Positions 13,006 to 25,607 of a stretch of DNA of 64,000 nucleotides are shown piece after piece. The stretch is from NCBI RefSeq assembly GCF_014805625.2, contig NW_023998417.1, positions 2,108,935-2,172,934 of the forward strand, given 5' to 3'. The stretch's first letter is position 1. Every line of letters starts with the position of its first letter. This stretch comes from Glossina fuscipes. Its lineage: Eukaryota > Arthropoda > Insecta > Diptera > Glossinidae. Both the position numbers and the translations under genes were made by a program. The notes beneath the pieces are model-generated. The model searched no databases. It was not told the DNA's origin and saw only the letters and a program-made list of their open reading frames with translations.

Positions 13006-13690
13006 AACAAGTAAGAAAGTTATATTCGAGTGCGACCCGAATCTCACATACCCAATACTATGCTTTTCCCATACTACTCTCCAAGTTCTTTTATTTGATA
13101 CCCATATCGCTAATATTATTGAAAAAAAAATTACTCCACCAGAGTTAATCCATTCTTAGGCAGATAATATATCTTCATTTGAGGAGTGTACAAAATAAGG
13201 AGTAAACATACGGTCTTATTCGCCTTATGGTAAATAAACATGAAACGTCGAAAAAGTGAAAAAAATAAAATCTAATTACATGTAACATTGTGTGGGCATG
13301 GTCGATTGTTTCGATTTTTGGACGTAAAGAGTAGAGTGCTTCCTAAAGTAATTGTAGAAAATTTCAGTCCCCTGATTTAATTAGGTTTTGAGTAAGGAGG
13401 AAATATCCAACAGTTTTTGCTAAAAAAAATTGAGTTGAGTTTAGTTTACGCTCCACTGCGCGCTTCTACTCCGATCAACTTGGCCCATTTTCATTACCAA
13501 CCTGCGTGCAGAAATTTCCAAAGTGTCTACCAAAGTTGACGTCGATATTTCCAGCAGCCATCAGATGCCGATAACACACACCACACAGACACACAAACGG
13601 ACAGACATAGCTACATCAACTCAGAATTCACACTTTATAGGATCTCTAGCGCTTCCTTTTGGGTGTTACATACATTATGGTCGGAAGTCA
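13006..13690 (+). repeat. Dispersed non-coding repeat, long copy
   Basis: Starts with AAGTAAGAAAGTTATATTCG then AGTGCGACCCGAAT, a left end shared with the copy at 6,822. It ends with an ACACACAAACGGACAGACAT block, then CTACATCAACTCAGAATTC, CTTTATAGGATCTC and TTTTGGGTGTTACA. That order of blocks is typical of 3' ends of dispersed non-coding repeats in fly genomes. The 100-codon plus frame at 13,523-13,825 and the minus frame under it are translations of this repeat, not genes. Confidence 0.7.
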
Positions 13691-15649
13691 TGGATTGAAT
13701 GCCATTTTCTTGAAGTTTCTTTTTTATCATGTGAAGATTTGAAAATGGCTTTGAGTCGGGAACTGAAATCGAACCATTTGTCCCGCGCTCTGAAACTTGA
13801 TGGACACACCCGTCATCCATCTTAAACTATTTTTACGGCATTGCATTTCAATGAATAGGGTAATGAGGAAGTACATCATTCATTACTATTTCGTTTTGGT
13901 CATAACCTACATTTCAATCAATTCTCGATTAAAAAAAATTTGCTTTCTTTTTTTTTTCTAAGCTATCAATAAACGAACATTTAACAATTCCTATTAAAGC
14001 CATCTATGCGTATTGAGTGACAAATCCTCTTGAAAATAAATGCAACGGAAATAATAGGATATAACAAAAAGTTTTAAAAATAAATATAAAAATCAATTTT
14101 ACTCACAATAAAACGCCGGAAATAGACAAAAAGAAGAAGAAGGGTAAGTAAGCGAGGGCACGAATGTCGTACGAATGCAGGAAATAGGAAAACGTAAAAC
14201 CAAGCAAATATATTTTAGAAGCGGATAAGGATGCTGACAGGTTGCAGTGGATTGAAAGATTACATATGATTAGGTTGTGGAAAAAGTCGCGAAATATGTT
14301 TGCAATTTCAAACGTACAATCATACAAACTTGAATAATGAATGTTCAGCAAGATAAGAGCGAATAAGAAGTCGAGATCGTTGAGGAGCTCATATGTTGGG
14401 CAAAAAAATTCTAGTAAACTGAGAGTATTTTGAAAAAATATTGAATTTTCCATAATTAAAGTATTTAGTAAATAACATAAATCTTCGCGATAGAAATAAA
14501 ATCGCGAATGCGAGCAGAAATGAAATCAACATTTGCGTCTAACAGTATTATTATTAAAAATTTTCTATGTAGCCCGCCTCCTTCATTTTATAGCACATTC
14601 GACATGCTATTGTGTATCAAACATAAGCGGAACACGCTTGCGCTACTTAGCCATACTCAACTCTCGTTCCGCTTATTCACTAGGCGCTTGGACGGTCGAT
14701 CTAATTAAACAGATCAATTCAAAGCAAGTTGTGTTAGCTTAAAAGACTTTCATATCTAAAATCTATAATTTCAGTATTGAGTAAAGAAACCTATTGGCTT
14801 TGAAATGCCTGAACAAACAAATTTTTAATCTCTAAATTCTTTGCATACTGGCCAACAGTATCCGTCAATAACCTCAATCTTAAACCTGCTTTTATGCTGT
14901 TCGGTCTAAGTTCACTTGATTACCAAATTACATACCACAACGCAGTGTTATTAACGATCACAACGATTGCATGGTTTTTCATTTGTTTTAAACTATTTCA
15001 AATCGAGAGCATTTTTGAAGGCACGTATATGTATCCACTATCTGTGGCAAACTTCTAGAAATATATTTAAAAAGCTTGAGAATAAATGTTGAGGTACCCA
15101 GGCTTCGATTTATACGCAACGAGGTAGAGAGAGTTAATGGATGAGATAGTGTTGATGGAGGATAAATAGGAGGTATTCAGGTATTATATATAGCTCGTTA
15201 AATGATAATACGGGACAAGTTCAAGGATATTTTAACTAATGCAACACATATATAAATTCTTCTTATGTAGGCCACACTTCCTTATAAGGCGAAAAAAGAG
15301 TTTAAAGTAAAGGCTCCTTAAATGAAATTTCATTTCCAGAAATTGAAATAATTTGTTGATTAAAGGGATTTCTCTTCAAAGCTTACGTTCGAAGATATCA
15401 CATTTTTTCAAAGTATCCACATGCCATGGATTCACAGAGAAGGAATGACCTTTTGAAATTGCCAGCAAAGATGTGCACAGTAGATACTCCAACTTAGATG
15501 AGAATAGTAGCTTCTGCATAGTCAAATCCTTAAGAGTCACAATTACCAAGTCTAAGCTCAATGTGGTAAACCATACTTGCTTTAGTGAGTGCTTCGTTGG
15601 TAAAGGCATAGTACTTAGTGAATGGACAAGTACCAATTAGGATACGGCC
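13691..15649. other. AT-rich DNA, no gene recognised
   Basis: No recognised protein or repeat. The 116-codon minus frame at 14,103-14,453 is rich in F, L, I and Y as expected from AT-rich DNA and has no motif I can name. The 86-codon minus frame at 15,376-15,636 is less biased, but I do not recognise it; it abuts the repeat starting at 15,650 and may belong to that element. Confidence 0.5.
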
Positions 15650-15765
15650 ACTGCTCAGCTATTCCCCTTTCCCTGCTTCTTTTTGAGCTACGCAGTAATA
15701 CACTTATAAGAGGAGACATACCCTGATTGATTGGTCATAGTAGAATCAAAGTGTAAAAGTGTTTC
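15650..15765 (+). repeat. Dispersed repeat family C (copy 1)
   Basis: Shares ordered blocks with 20,434-20,545: GCTATTCCCCTTTCCC, then TTATAAGAGGAGACAT, CCCTGATTGATTGGTCATAG, TAGA and ATCAAAG. Both copies have the same orientation. Only the right-hand 110 bp or so can be aligned by eye. Confidence 0.6.
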
Positions 15766-17851
15766 ATGTAAGGCTCATACTTAACCAAATGACGTAAATA
15801 TGTTAACTAAAAATAGGTTCTACGTTGTGCAAAAAATAGGCCTTCATAGTTAAAAGGACTCTCTTCACAATTATAGCATAATCAACTTTCACACTATAGT
15901 ACAGAATTCCAAACATAATCTTACGTTATGCATATATTTCGTTTGAATATTTTACGTTGACGTAGTCTTCCACTTAAGAAAGACGCTTAATCGATAAACT
16001 CGAACATCCTTCTGTGCTTCTATGCTCTAATATTATGAGAGCTTCATTAAACATTACGATGGATGGTGGAACGTAAGCCATAAAAAAGTCCTTTGGACTT
16101 CGTTCGCGGTTTCAATGGATTCAATGGAAATTCACGTCAGTGTAGGTAAAATTTTTCAAAAATGTCAAGTTTCCACAATCGAAATGAATTAAAAATATGA
16201 ACATACAACCAAATGCAGACAATCGCTATTCTATAGTTGTAGAGTAGTGTTTAATGTCGGATATTAAAAAATTCTACAATCCTATGCTAATTCCAGTGAT
16301 TGTTCTAGGGTACTTAACTTACTAACACCATTAGGAAATTCTCAAGTATAGTACGGGTAGCTTTACAATGTAAAATACACGCAAATACGTAGTTAATAAT
16401 ATTTTTTTTTTTTAAATTATTACATAAAAGCTTTTCAAATAATAGTAAGCGCAAAAGATTGTAGGGAAAAAAATTATAATAACAATCAGAACAATGCGGT
16501 CAAAAACCTCTGCTGTCAATGGATATTGCATTTTTATTATATTTGAATATAATAGAGAATATTTTCAACAATAAAATCCCAAAGCATATGCACACAAACA
16601 TTTACACGTTGCTATTGCATACCAGACATATCCTTGGCACTCGTAAATGCTTATTCTACATGTTATTCTATTGTTGATTATTGAACGAGTATGCATATAA
16701 TCACACTTACCCTGAGCTAGCTTTTTACATTTATTTACGTGGATAATAAATGACTGACTGCAGTCAGATTGGGGCCTTCTAGCTTTTCTATTCAAAGTTT
16801 ATCACTAATCTAAGCATTTATAAAAGCATCTTAATCAACCAATCGTTTATTCGAATATGTTATGCTTATATTTATACTTATGTGTGTAAGGGAGGATTAG
16901 TTCTGCAATACTTTGCCTACAATAACCCATTCAGCGCTATTTGACGCAATTTAAATGCAGTTTTTTGATAACAATTCAAGATGCTAAGGTTAAATAATTT
17001 TATCTACGTCAACACTGAAATAATGACTTGTTCGTTAATAATTCTTCGTGTTCGAAACTACGGTATGGTATACCCTTAATGTTATGTTCATATTTAAACT
17101 TTTGAAATTTGAAGGGGGCTAGTAAAGGACTTAATTGACGGGTGAGCTACTTGATAATTTTTCGATGAGCACAACTCAGTCCGTGTTTCGCCGAGACGCA
17201 ATAAGGTCAGGTGAGGACAAGTTTCTGTTACCTATCTGTAAGAGTCTTCCACTATAGGGGCTTGGCAAACTTCAGCCAGAACCTTTACATTCCTATGCAT
17301 AGCTAAGTAGGTAGTCTAAAAAGTATTAATTTTATATTGATTTCATTGCACTATCGTTTATATGTCTTCTCCTTGCTAGCTACCACACGGAAACGCAAGC
17401 TTTTCACGGAGTAAATTTGATTTTTTTGAGGTATCATTATATAAATCACTGTCATTGTGTTTCTTGTCGATTTTTACATTATATATCTTTGACGCTTTCG
17501 AGTTGACTATGAACCCGCATATAAAAATTTTCTATCGACTGACACTTTTTTGAATACCTGGCAGAAATATAAGTGAGAATATTTATAGTTAAATCAAGTG
17601 AAAAACGTTTGCAGCAAGTGTAAGGAAACAATGCATTACTTACATGCAAATCATCTTAAGGCTACGAATTGTTCTCTTATTTAGGCACTTTAGATGCAGA
17701 TAATGAGTACATATGTGTTCTACATAAGATATTACTTTAAGATACCTGACAATGTAAAGCGAGCTGGTAACGATATGCTGCAGGACAAACTTAACTAGAA
17801 TTGCATAACGAAGATGAACGAATAAACGCTGACTGACTAGGTTTTAAGAAG
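15766..17851. other. AT-rich DNA, no gene recognised
   Basis: No recognised genes or repeats. A slightly more GC-rich patch at 17,105-17,290 (around CCGTGTTTCGCCGAGACG) matches nothing I can name. Confidence 0.55.

Positions 17852-17912
<61 letters not shown>
17852..17912. repeat. (CAT)n microsatellite, about 20 units
   Basis: Uninterrupted CAT trinucleotides. No open reading frame extends through it on either side, so it does not encode a His or Asp/Met tract in a gene. Confidence 0.97.
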
Positions 17913-19553
17913 GTTAGATACAACAATCCGAAAGACGCGAAAGTTAACGCCGATTACTATGGCAACAATCATGGTTGCTTCATTAAGAAAACTACACATA
18001 CAAACGTATCAAAGAGCTATATCCCTCATAATTGCATAGTATTTGTCTCAAAATGGAAAAAGAACTTGCACTCACACACATTTGTACTTACGAGTTGTAT
18101 GAAACGCGATAATTCTTCATAAAAAATGGTAAAAGTTTTTAAAAAAGCGCAGCCAAGAAAGATAACTTGACAAATAAAAGATTTGTATAGTTAAAGTTTT
18201 GTAAGGCGGAGGAGACTTTATAAGTTTTTAAAATTTCACGCTTATTAAACGCAGAAAATAACATAACATAGTAACAGAAGTAAAATTTAAAAGAAAATTT
18301 AGTCAGACCACAAAGCACCGGACCGTACATAGCACAGTACGTAATTCTTACTTCCCATCTGGGTCGTACCGCTTCCTTACATAGTCAATGTTTGTACTTG
18401 AACTAAATTGCTTTGAAATCAACCAACAGGATTTTGTAATATCGGGAAAATCTCTAATAAGTCTTTCATTAACTGTGACCAGAGTATACCAGAGTATCCT
18501 GCATAACTTACGGATCACTGCTTATATAAAGTCTATGACGATATATGCAACTTGTAAGAAGTCTACTTTTTATTCTATCAACCTGAGTGGTGAATAACGT
18601 TGAATATTTAATTGACAAGGCTCCACTTATTGAACCTTACTTTTAAAGGGTTGCAAGGTCCAATGAAAATAAGCGCAGCATTATGTTAAACGAAGTAGGA
18701 TAGTGTAGCGTGCAAAACAGTCGGCTTTGATGGACTATAACCTTTGATTTTTTTTTTTAATTATAAAATAAGAAATATGTACGATATATATGTTATCCGC
18801 CTGACAAAGGAAGTCGTTTTCCTTTCTTTTTCCCGGAATTTTATAACCCAATTTGTCTGGCATCCCTTTTTGTCTGTGTGTCTAACCCTATTTGTGTAGC
18901 AAATTTATTTGCATCAAAAAAGGAAGAAAGGCCGAAAAGAAATAGTGGACTAACGCATAGTTGGTCTTAGAATTTGATTACGTGGTTTTGTCTGCCCACA
19001 CACACGCACACCACAAGTGGAGAGACACTTTGAAATGTGTTTCGCCGTTTTAGGCGATAAATAGTTCTGATCAAACCTCATCACCCCTCCCCCCCACTTA
19101 GGCACGGAACTGTTTAATTGTCAAAAGTGGCTGCTAAAAATCCTTGTTCAGGTGACGGACGAATTCATTTGATCACTATTAAGGTCAAGAGGCATATAGG
19201 CAACGGGAACTGTTTCTGCGATTTCGTTTCTTTAATCTAACACACCACCTACACAAAATTGACTTGTGTCACATTCTGCCCTTTGCAATGACAAGTGCGT
19301 CTATCCATTTGCAGCCTCCGACCTTTTGACCTTTTTGACATACATAATTTTCTGGACTAGATATAAAGACAAATTTCATTTAATTAGGCTATATAATTGT
19401 GGTGATCAAGGCGGGGCTCGGAAGAGGACCATTTTTAGACTTGTATTAGTTTCGTAGGGACACTGCATATGCAGCGCTGTTGTCATGAACCATGTGATCT
19501 TGAATTATAATTATTTTTATAACCTAATAATTATCATCTCAGAATTTTTGCAG
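17913..19553. other. AT-rich DNA, no gene recognised
   Basis: No recognised protein. Short homopolymers only, plus a C-run at about 19,087-19,096. Confidence 0.6.
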
Positions 19554-19621
19554 ATAAGTCTCCTCCATAGTGAAAATGGTTATTACTAGTCAGTCGTTGC
19601 AGCAGTGTGCTATGCATGTAG
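19554..19621 (+). other. Weak candidate exon with start codon
   Basis: An acceptor-like TTTTTGCAG ends at 19,553 and a consensus donor TAG|GTAAGT starts at 19,622, framing 68 bases. Inside, GAAAATGG at 19,573-19,579 gives a start codon in good insect context. It opens 15 codons (MVITSQSLQQCAMHV) to the donor, after an in-frame stop at 19,555. Such combinations also arise by chance in 64 kb, and nothing downstream is recognised as the next exon. Confidence 0.15.
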
Positions 19622-19627
19622 GTAAGT

Positions 19628-20433
19628 TTTAGAGTGCATTGTGAAAATTTATATTTTTTGCAAGATTTTAATTAAATTAAATGCTTCGATACGTAGACAT
19701 GCTATACAGACAAAGTTATATGAAAGGTTACGTGAAGTTAAAAAAAGAATCCCAAAGCAAGTAAAAGTAATCTTTCGAAATAATTTTATAGACCTTTTTA
19801 CACTTTAAGTGAAATGTTATAAGAAAGAAAATTAGTAAAAGTATGATGCCAGAGTGAGTATAAAAATTTCTTTTTAAAAATGAATGAAAAAATAATTTAT
19901 TAAACACATAATTCTTGCATAATATTGCACAATTACAAAGGACCGCAGTTGCTTTTAATATACTAGTCGACGTACTTTAGAAAATTTATGCAAATAACGA
20001 AAATGATATTTTTTCCCTTTGTAGAGGTAAGAGAAATACAAAAAAAACTTTCCACCTTTAGTACAACGAAAAAAAAGGCAAAAAAAAAAAAAAAAAAAAC
20101 AAAAAGTTGAATAAAATATCGTCACTATCAACAAAAACATGAAGATGGGCGCTAAAAAGACGCGACTGCATTAATATTTTCAAACGTATCTAAACGAGAC
20201 AATTTTCAAGGAAAACAGTAAAAGTTGATCATAAATAAATGACGTTACAAAAAACACTATTCAATGCAAAATATATGTGAAAAAATCCTAGCAAGTTGTA
20301 TAAAATTGTGATGAAACTCGATAACTGAAGCAAGCAAGCTGAAGAGCGCGGCTTCAAATCTCAACTATCGTAGAATAGAGGCGTAACAACTATCGATTGA
20401 GTATACACCCGTTAGGATGGGTCTATTACCACG
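19628..20433. other. AT-rich DNA, no gene recognised
   Basis: Contains a poly-A run of about 20 at 20,080-20,099, whose translation gives the F-rich minus frame there. The stretch 20,330-20,433 just before repeat C copy 2 is more GC-rich and may be part of that element. Confidence 0.55.
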
Positions 20434-20545
20434 CTATCCCCCTCTCTCTTTCCTAGCTTCTTGCTGACCCTTATACGATCAGGAGACATCCTCAGGGCGA
20501 TTGGTTATATTAGAAAAAAAAAAAAAAAAATCAAAGAGTTTTATA
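20434..20545 (+). repeat. Dispersed repeat family C (copy 2)
   Basis: Aligns with 15,650-15,765 (CGCTATCCCCCTCTCTC, CTTATACGATCAGGAGACAT, GGGCGATTGGTTATATTAGA, then a poly-A run and ATCAAAGAG). The poly-A insertion separates the last two shared blocks in this copy. Confidence 0.6.
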
Positions 20546-22471
20546 TTAAATAATATTTTCAAGAAATTTGCGAAATTTAGATGAACCTATATATCCCGCA
20601 ATCATATTCACAATGTGCTTAGGCAACCTTCCGACTCGGCGCTCATTTTTTAATAAAGGCGCAAATCCTTTTAAAAATACTGATGATGGAAAAATATTGA
20701 ATATAAAAAGGATTTTTTTGAATAACTTAAGTAATATAGTTGACGATGTTACTTTGCTTGAAATGCATGCAGTGCAGTGAAGTGCGCGAATTATGCAAAA
20801 AAAAAACTATGTAAATGAATTAATATTTGCTCTTTCCTGCGTCTTTAACGTCATTCATTGCTTTGTGAAAGCACTCTTAGTATAAAATACATCTTAAAAT
20901 ATTGTCTATATAACAACAAAGATAGGTAGGTAGGTATATATGTTTGCTTATCTTCTCTTTATATCACTGACTGCATATGAAAAAAAAAATTTACTTCAAT
21001 TCTTTATCAATGGAATTTTTGAATGAAAGAAATTAAATAAATGAGTTTTTTTTTTTTTTTTTAATAAAAATCTACTCTTTTTTTTTTTTTTTTAAACAGT
21101 TCCTATAAAGTGCAAATATAGCGTAAAATCTTTAGGATAGAAGAGATACATTTTTTTTTTGTATTAAAAAGTAACTTCATAGGTCGTTTGAAAGGTAATT
21201 GTCGTAGCATGCAAATAGTTTGTTCCGGAAATTTCGTTTCTTATGTGTGCGTTGGGAAAAATTCGGGTGCTATAGACGTGCCATAATCTAGTCAAGCAAT
21301 CGCTGATAAAGAAATATTGGCGAAACATTGGCGTATTGTACCTTATAACATTGCCACGAAAAACACTTTTGAAGAATTTCCCTAAGAATTACGAGAATTG
21401 TGTAAGATAGGGCTTAACAATGAAAAATTTATAAGACCGAACTTCCTTCTGAGAATCACCATTAAACCATACTGTTCTACTACTATTCTACTACTAATAT
21501 TGATAATCACTATATATTAATCAATAAAAAGCCAATCAGGTTAGCCTTCAAGATCGCTACATCTGCACATATGGTGGCAAAGTGCCGCTAGACCCCATAT
21601 AAAGTAATGCTTTGTATTTCCTGGAATCGGGAGAGGATTATGCACCTGAAGCTGTTCCGACCAGGTACAGACAAATGTCTTCATATCCTTTTATCATCAA
21701 CCACTGAGATTGTAACGGTCAAGTGAGATGAATCTTCCAAACTGGACAATAGCTTCTATCCTTCGATCATGACAATCCTTGGCAAAAATTGAAAGGGAAG
21801 TCAACCGCAGCAAATCAGATTAAATTTTATTCATTTTCTGCAGATTTCTCGTCATAGTATTAGATAAAGTTAGTTTCAACGCTTTACAGTGGAAACTATA
21901 TTTTTCTTAAGTTGATTACCCTGCAAGGTTAAATGTTCTAGTGCGTTCTTACAGAGTATATTGTTAATAACATTCGACTCGGCTTCCTTCAGTTTAAATA
22001 TACTTTTCTTTATAGTAAGTTTGCTTAATCTTGGAGATATAATATTAAATATGTAAAAAGTTAGCACAAACACCCGCAAAGTAAAATTTGTGCAAAAACA
22101 GACACTGCCACTACACCTAATAAAATGATAATCGTAATAAAGTTTTTTAAAAGAATTATCTATCAATTTTAATTAAATTTACCAACATTTATATATATAT
22201 ATATATATACAATTAGCATTGTTACTTTCTGCGAAAAAGACAACAAAAAAAGAAACATATGTAGCTTAAGCTTGGTTGACCGCCTTCCCATAAATATTCA
22301 CTTTTTCTCATGTCAGTTACATGCGAAACCAAACCGTAAAGCAAATGTTTGCTGAGCAAACATGTTGCTTGGAATTTTACTTGTTCGTACGAAGCAGTAT
22401 AATGCACTTGCTTGCATATATTTTATAACGATTCTTTAAAACAAACACACCTATGCAAATGTCTGTTTATA
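20546..22471. other. AT-rich DNA, no gene recognised
   Basis: Poly-T runs at about 21,046-21,062 and 21,079-21,093, and a TA array at 22,190-22,209. A patch of more even composition at 21,540-21,790 could be an old transposon fragment but is unrecognised. The 70-codon plus frame at 20,568-20,780 and the 96-codon minus frame at 21,876-22,166 have no motif I know. Confidence 0.5.
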
Positions 22472-22519
22472 TACACGCACACACGCACGCACACACGCAC
22501 GCACGCACGCACGCACACA
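22472..22519. repeat. (CA)n / (ACGC)n microsatellite
   Basis: Mixed ACAC and ACGC units in one array. Confidence 0.93.
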
Positions 22520-22994
22520 TTCAAAAAGGCTAAACGGTTAAAATTGAATTAACATTTAATTGGATTTTAATTTTTGTAAACGTCCTCTCATAGTTGTACG
22601 CACACGACACAGGCATGAAGAACATTCACGACATATGTGCGTACATTACTCATTGAAAACTCTTCAAACTGCAGTGACTTGAAAAGTTATGTGTACGCAC
22701 ATCCCTCATATTGATAAATGAGCTGAACTCGTTAGCACAAGCAGAAATTGCTAAAATGTATTTCATATACTTATCGCTTACTCAGAATCAAGGATATCGC
22801 AAAATGAATGAAATGAAATAATCTATATCTGATAATTAATGATATAAATATGCACAACGTGACACACTATCAATGCGAACTCGTAGTAAAATCATGGCAG
22901 ACCTAAGAGCCAGCTAAGAATCAAGTGATATGACGCGCAAAGTATTCATCGATAAGCAGAAAACGATATTCATCAGTACGCATTAAAGCTGAAA

Positions 22995-23410
22995 CTTTTC
23001 TGCGCTACAAAGGATCAATTTTCGTGAAACTGCTTATTAGGGTAGGATGCAAATAATAGTCTAAAATGGTCCAAATCTGACACAGCTCATTTTTTATCTT
23101 GTATTACTATTATGATATGAGTTCCTTCATCATGAACCATAGAAAATTAGATCCTGAAGTTCAGTTTTCGCAGCAAAAAATTGCTTCGTCCGCTCCAAAG
23201 TTTTTTCACACCATTGTAGAATATCGAAATACTATTACTTAGCCACCTTCGTCGAGAAGTTTTGTGGATTGTAACTTTATTCCATGTAACAACTTTTGAA
23301 AATAGGATGTTATATAGGGAGGGAACGAAAAAGTACATGGACAGACGGACAGATAGCATTAGATCAATTTAGAAAATGATTCTTAATCGATCGGTATAAT
23401 AAAAGATGGA
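22995..23410 (+). repeat. Dispersed repeat family B (copy 2)
   Basis: Aligns in the same orientation with 62,925-63,265. Shared blocks in order: TTTTCGTGAAACT (there TTTTCATGAAACT), GGTAGGATGCAAATAATAG (there GGAAACGATCCAAAAAATGG), AAATGGTCCAAAT, GAAAATTAGATC, CAGACGGACAGATAG (there ACGGACAGATGGACAGATAG), AATCGATCGGTATAATAAAA (there AATCGAACAGTATAATAAAA), then TGGAT. The length and order of the blocks make chance unlikely. No coding capacity. Confidence 0.8.
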
Positions 23411-25573
23411 TTTATCTTAAGTCATTCTGCGTGTTGCATACATCCTTACAAATGTAATATACCCTAAACCATAAGTGCTGTAGGGTATAAAAATTTCGTA
23501 TCCTCATTGTCATTACATTTTGATTTATTTTGATTTGTATCCTTATAAGGGAGAAAGAAAAAGATAAACAGGATGTTGAGAATTTACTCTCAATTACGAT
23601 ATTTTTTACAGTCAACTACTTACGGCTAATGGATAACGATTACCTAGGAATTGTTTAATTTTCATTGAGCACGAAGATAGTTTCGCTAAGCACAAGTTTT
23701 TAATGATAAACAATCTATGAAATATTGTATAAAAAGAGCATTGTATTAAAGGAACAACAAATGCCAGCTAATTTTGGTTGACCTTTGACCATCTTTTCTG
23801 CACATTTCACTGTTTTCTCATTTGCGTCGATAAGAGAGTAAATATTGAAATGGCAACGTAGTAAGATGCACACAGCGCGATGATAGTTTCGATGATATTG
23901 TTGAATATGTACATATATATATATATGTATATAAATATATATATATGCTGTTGACATTTATTCTATTCTGAAATATTTCCCCTTAATGTAATAAAAATAT
24001 CAAATCAATAAAAAGAAAAAAAATTAAATACAAACTGACAGCTTTCGGCAAAGAACTAGTGGCATACGATGTTCTTTTCGCATAAAATTACATTTACACT
24101 GTGATACTTCAGGTATAATGAAGAAGACGCAATGTTTTCGTAAAGATCCATTTACTCAGAGATGTTGTTCAACTTCACATATTAAGCAAATATATTGACT
24201 GCATGAGAAGCAGTTGTGTTGCTCTCATTGGTAAAAGTGTTCCTTGCACGCCATATGTCATTGAGTTAATTTGTCAAAACATTACATTGTCGTGAGTAAG
24301 CTTGCTACCTACATCGTAGCAACTACATTCACTACTGCATTCGCAACCTGCCGTAGGGCAGTGGGTCTGTTCTTATACCCATATCTCCCGATAAGTAAGT
24401 TTCGTCTGTCCCCTTGTCTTCATAAGATTTTAGCTCGTGTATTTCTTTAGCGTCATGTTCTTGAATGGAGTGCATGTAGGATAAAAATTGATATTTTCCA
24501 TGACATCCGGACATCTGGCTAACTTATCAATGACACGTATGTCCATCTGTTTACAGCCTCTAATCTTTTTTATTATGTTATACAGTACGTTTTATTACAT
24601 AATAGCGGACAAAAGATACGATATCAGATAACGTCAGGGAACGTTATGTTACACATGTTGCAAAACTTTCGACAAAATGTATACACACGCATCCCACGGA
24701 AGAAATCCATATAAGCAAAATGGCGAAATTAAACGACAAACGAATCATATTTGCCTTAAGAGTGTTGATTACTCAGCGTCTTATGTATGTGTGCGACCAT
24801 TATTGTTTCGCACGCAAAGTTCAAAGTTTTGGCAAGATAAAGACAACGGACTGTAGGTCACAACTTTTTTATAGTAAAAAAAAAAGTTCAAAAATCAACA
24901 TAAGTCTTAACATAATCTTAAAAGAGAACAACAAAAAAGGTAACGGCTTTCTCCTAAAAGTGCATGGACTACAGGTTTACTTTTTTAACTCATGCTGATC
25001 AAAGCGAAATCGAATAAATTTTCGTCCAAGAAAAAGGAGGAGAAAATTGGTTTTAAACTTGATATGATATTGTGTTTTATTTCACTTCAACATTGCATTC
25101 CTCGAAAGGACTTTCTTTGCAGGCATTATGTGATGAGGCGCTGTATAAACGCAAGTCTTTAAAACCATTGAATATAAATTATTTTGTATTTAATACACAT
25201 TGCGAAAAGAAAACGCGATAATGTCCTCATTAGCACACTTTTCGCGATCTCATATATTTAGCCTTAAAACTTTTACAATAATTGAGTATACGTGAATCAC
25301 TTGCAATGCACATATAACGAAAGGAATGAAAATATATCCTTTGCAATAACTAATATGTCATTATTTGAATATTTATTACTGGTACAATTTTATACCAATT
25401 ATTGTTTAATACCAATTGCTATGTAATCCAGAATAAATTTCTATATATTTTGGTAGTAATTATTATTAATCAAAGGCGAAAATTTTGCGCTCATATTATG
25501 ACAAAATTATTTATTTGCATTCGCCAAATATTCATTCCATTTAAACCGATTTTCAATAGTAAAAGAGATTGCA

Positions 25574-25607
<34 letters not shown>

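Noticed and set aside
13523..13825. 100-codon plus frame at 13.5 kb
   Set aside because: It lies on the conserved 3' end of a dispersed non-coding repeat and spills past it.
17852..17912. CAT array as a coding His tract
   Set aside because: No open frame continues on either side.
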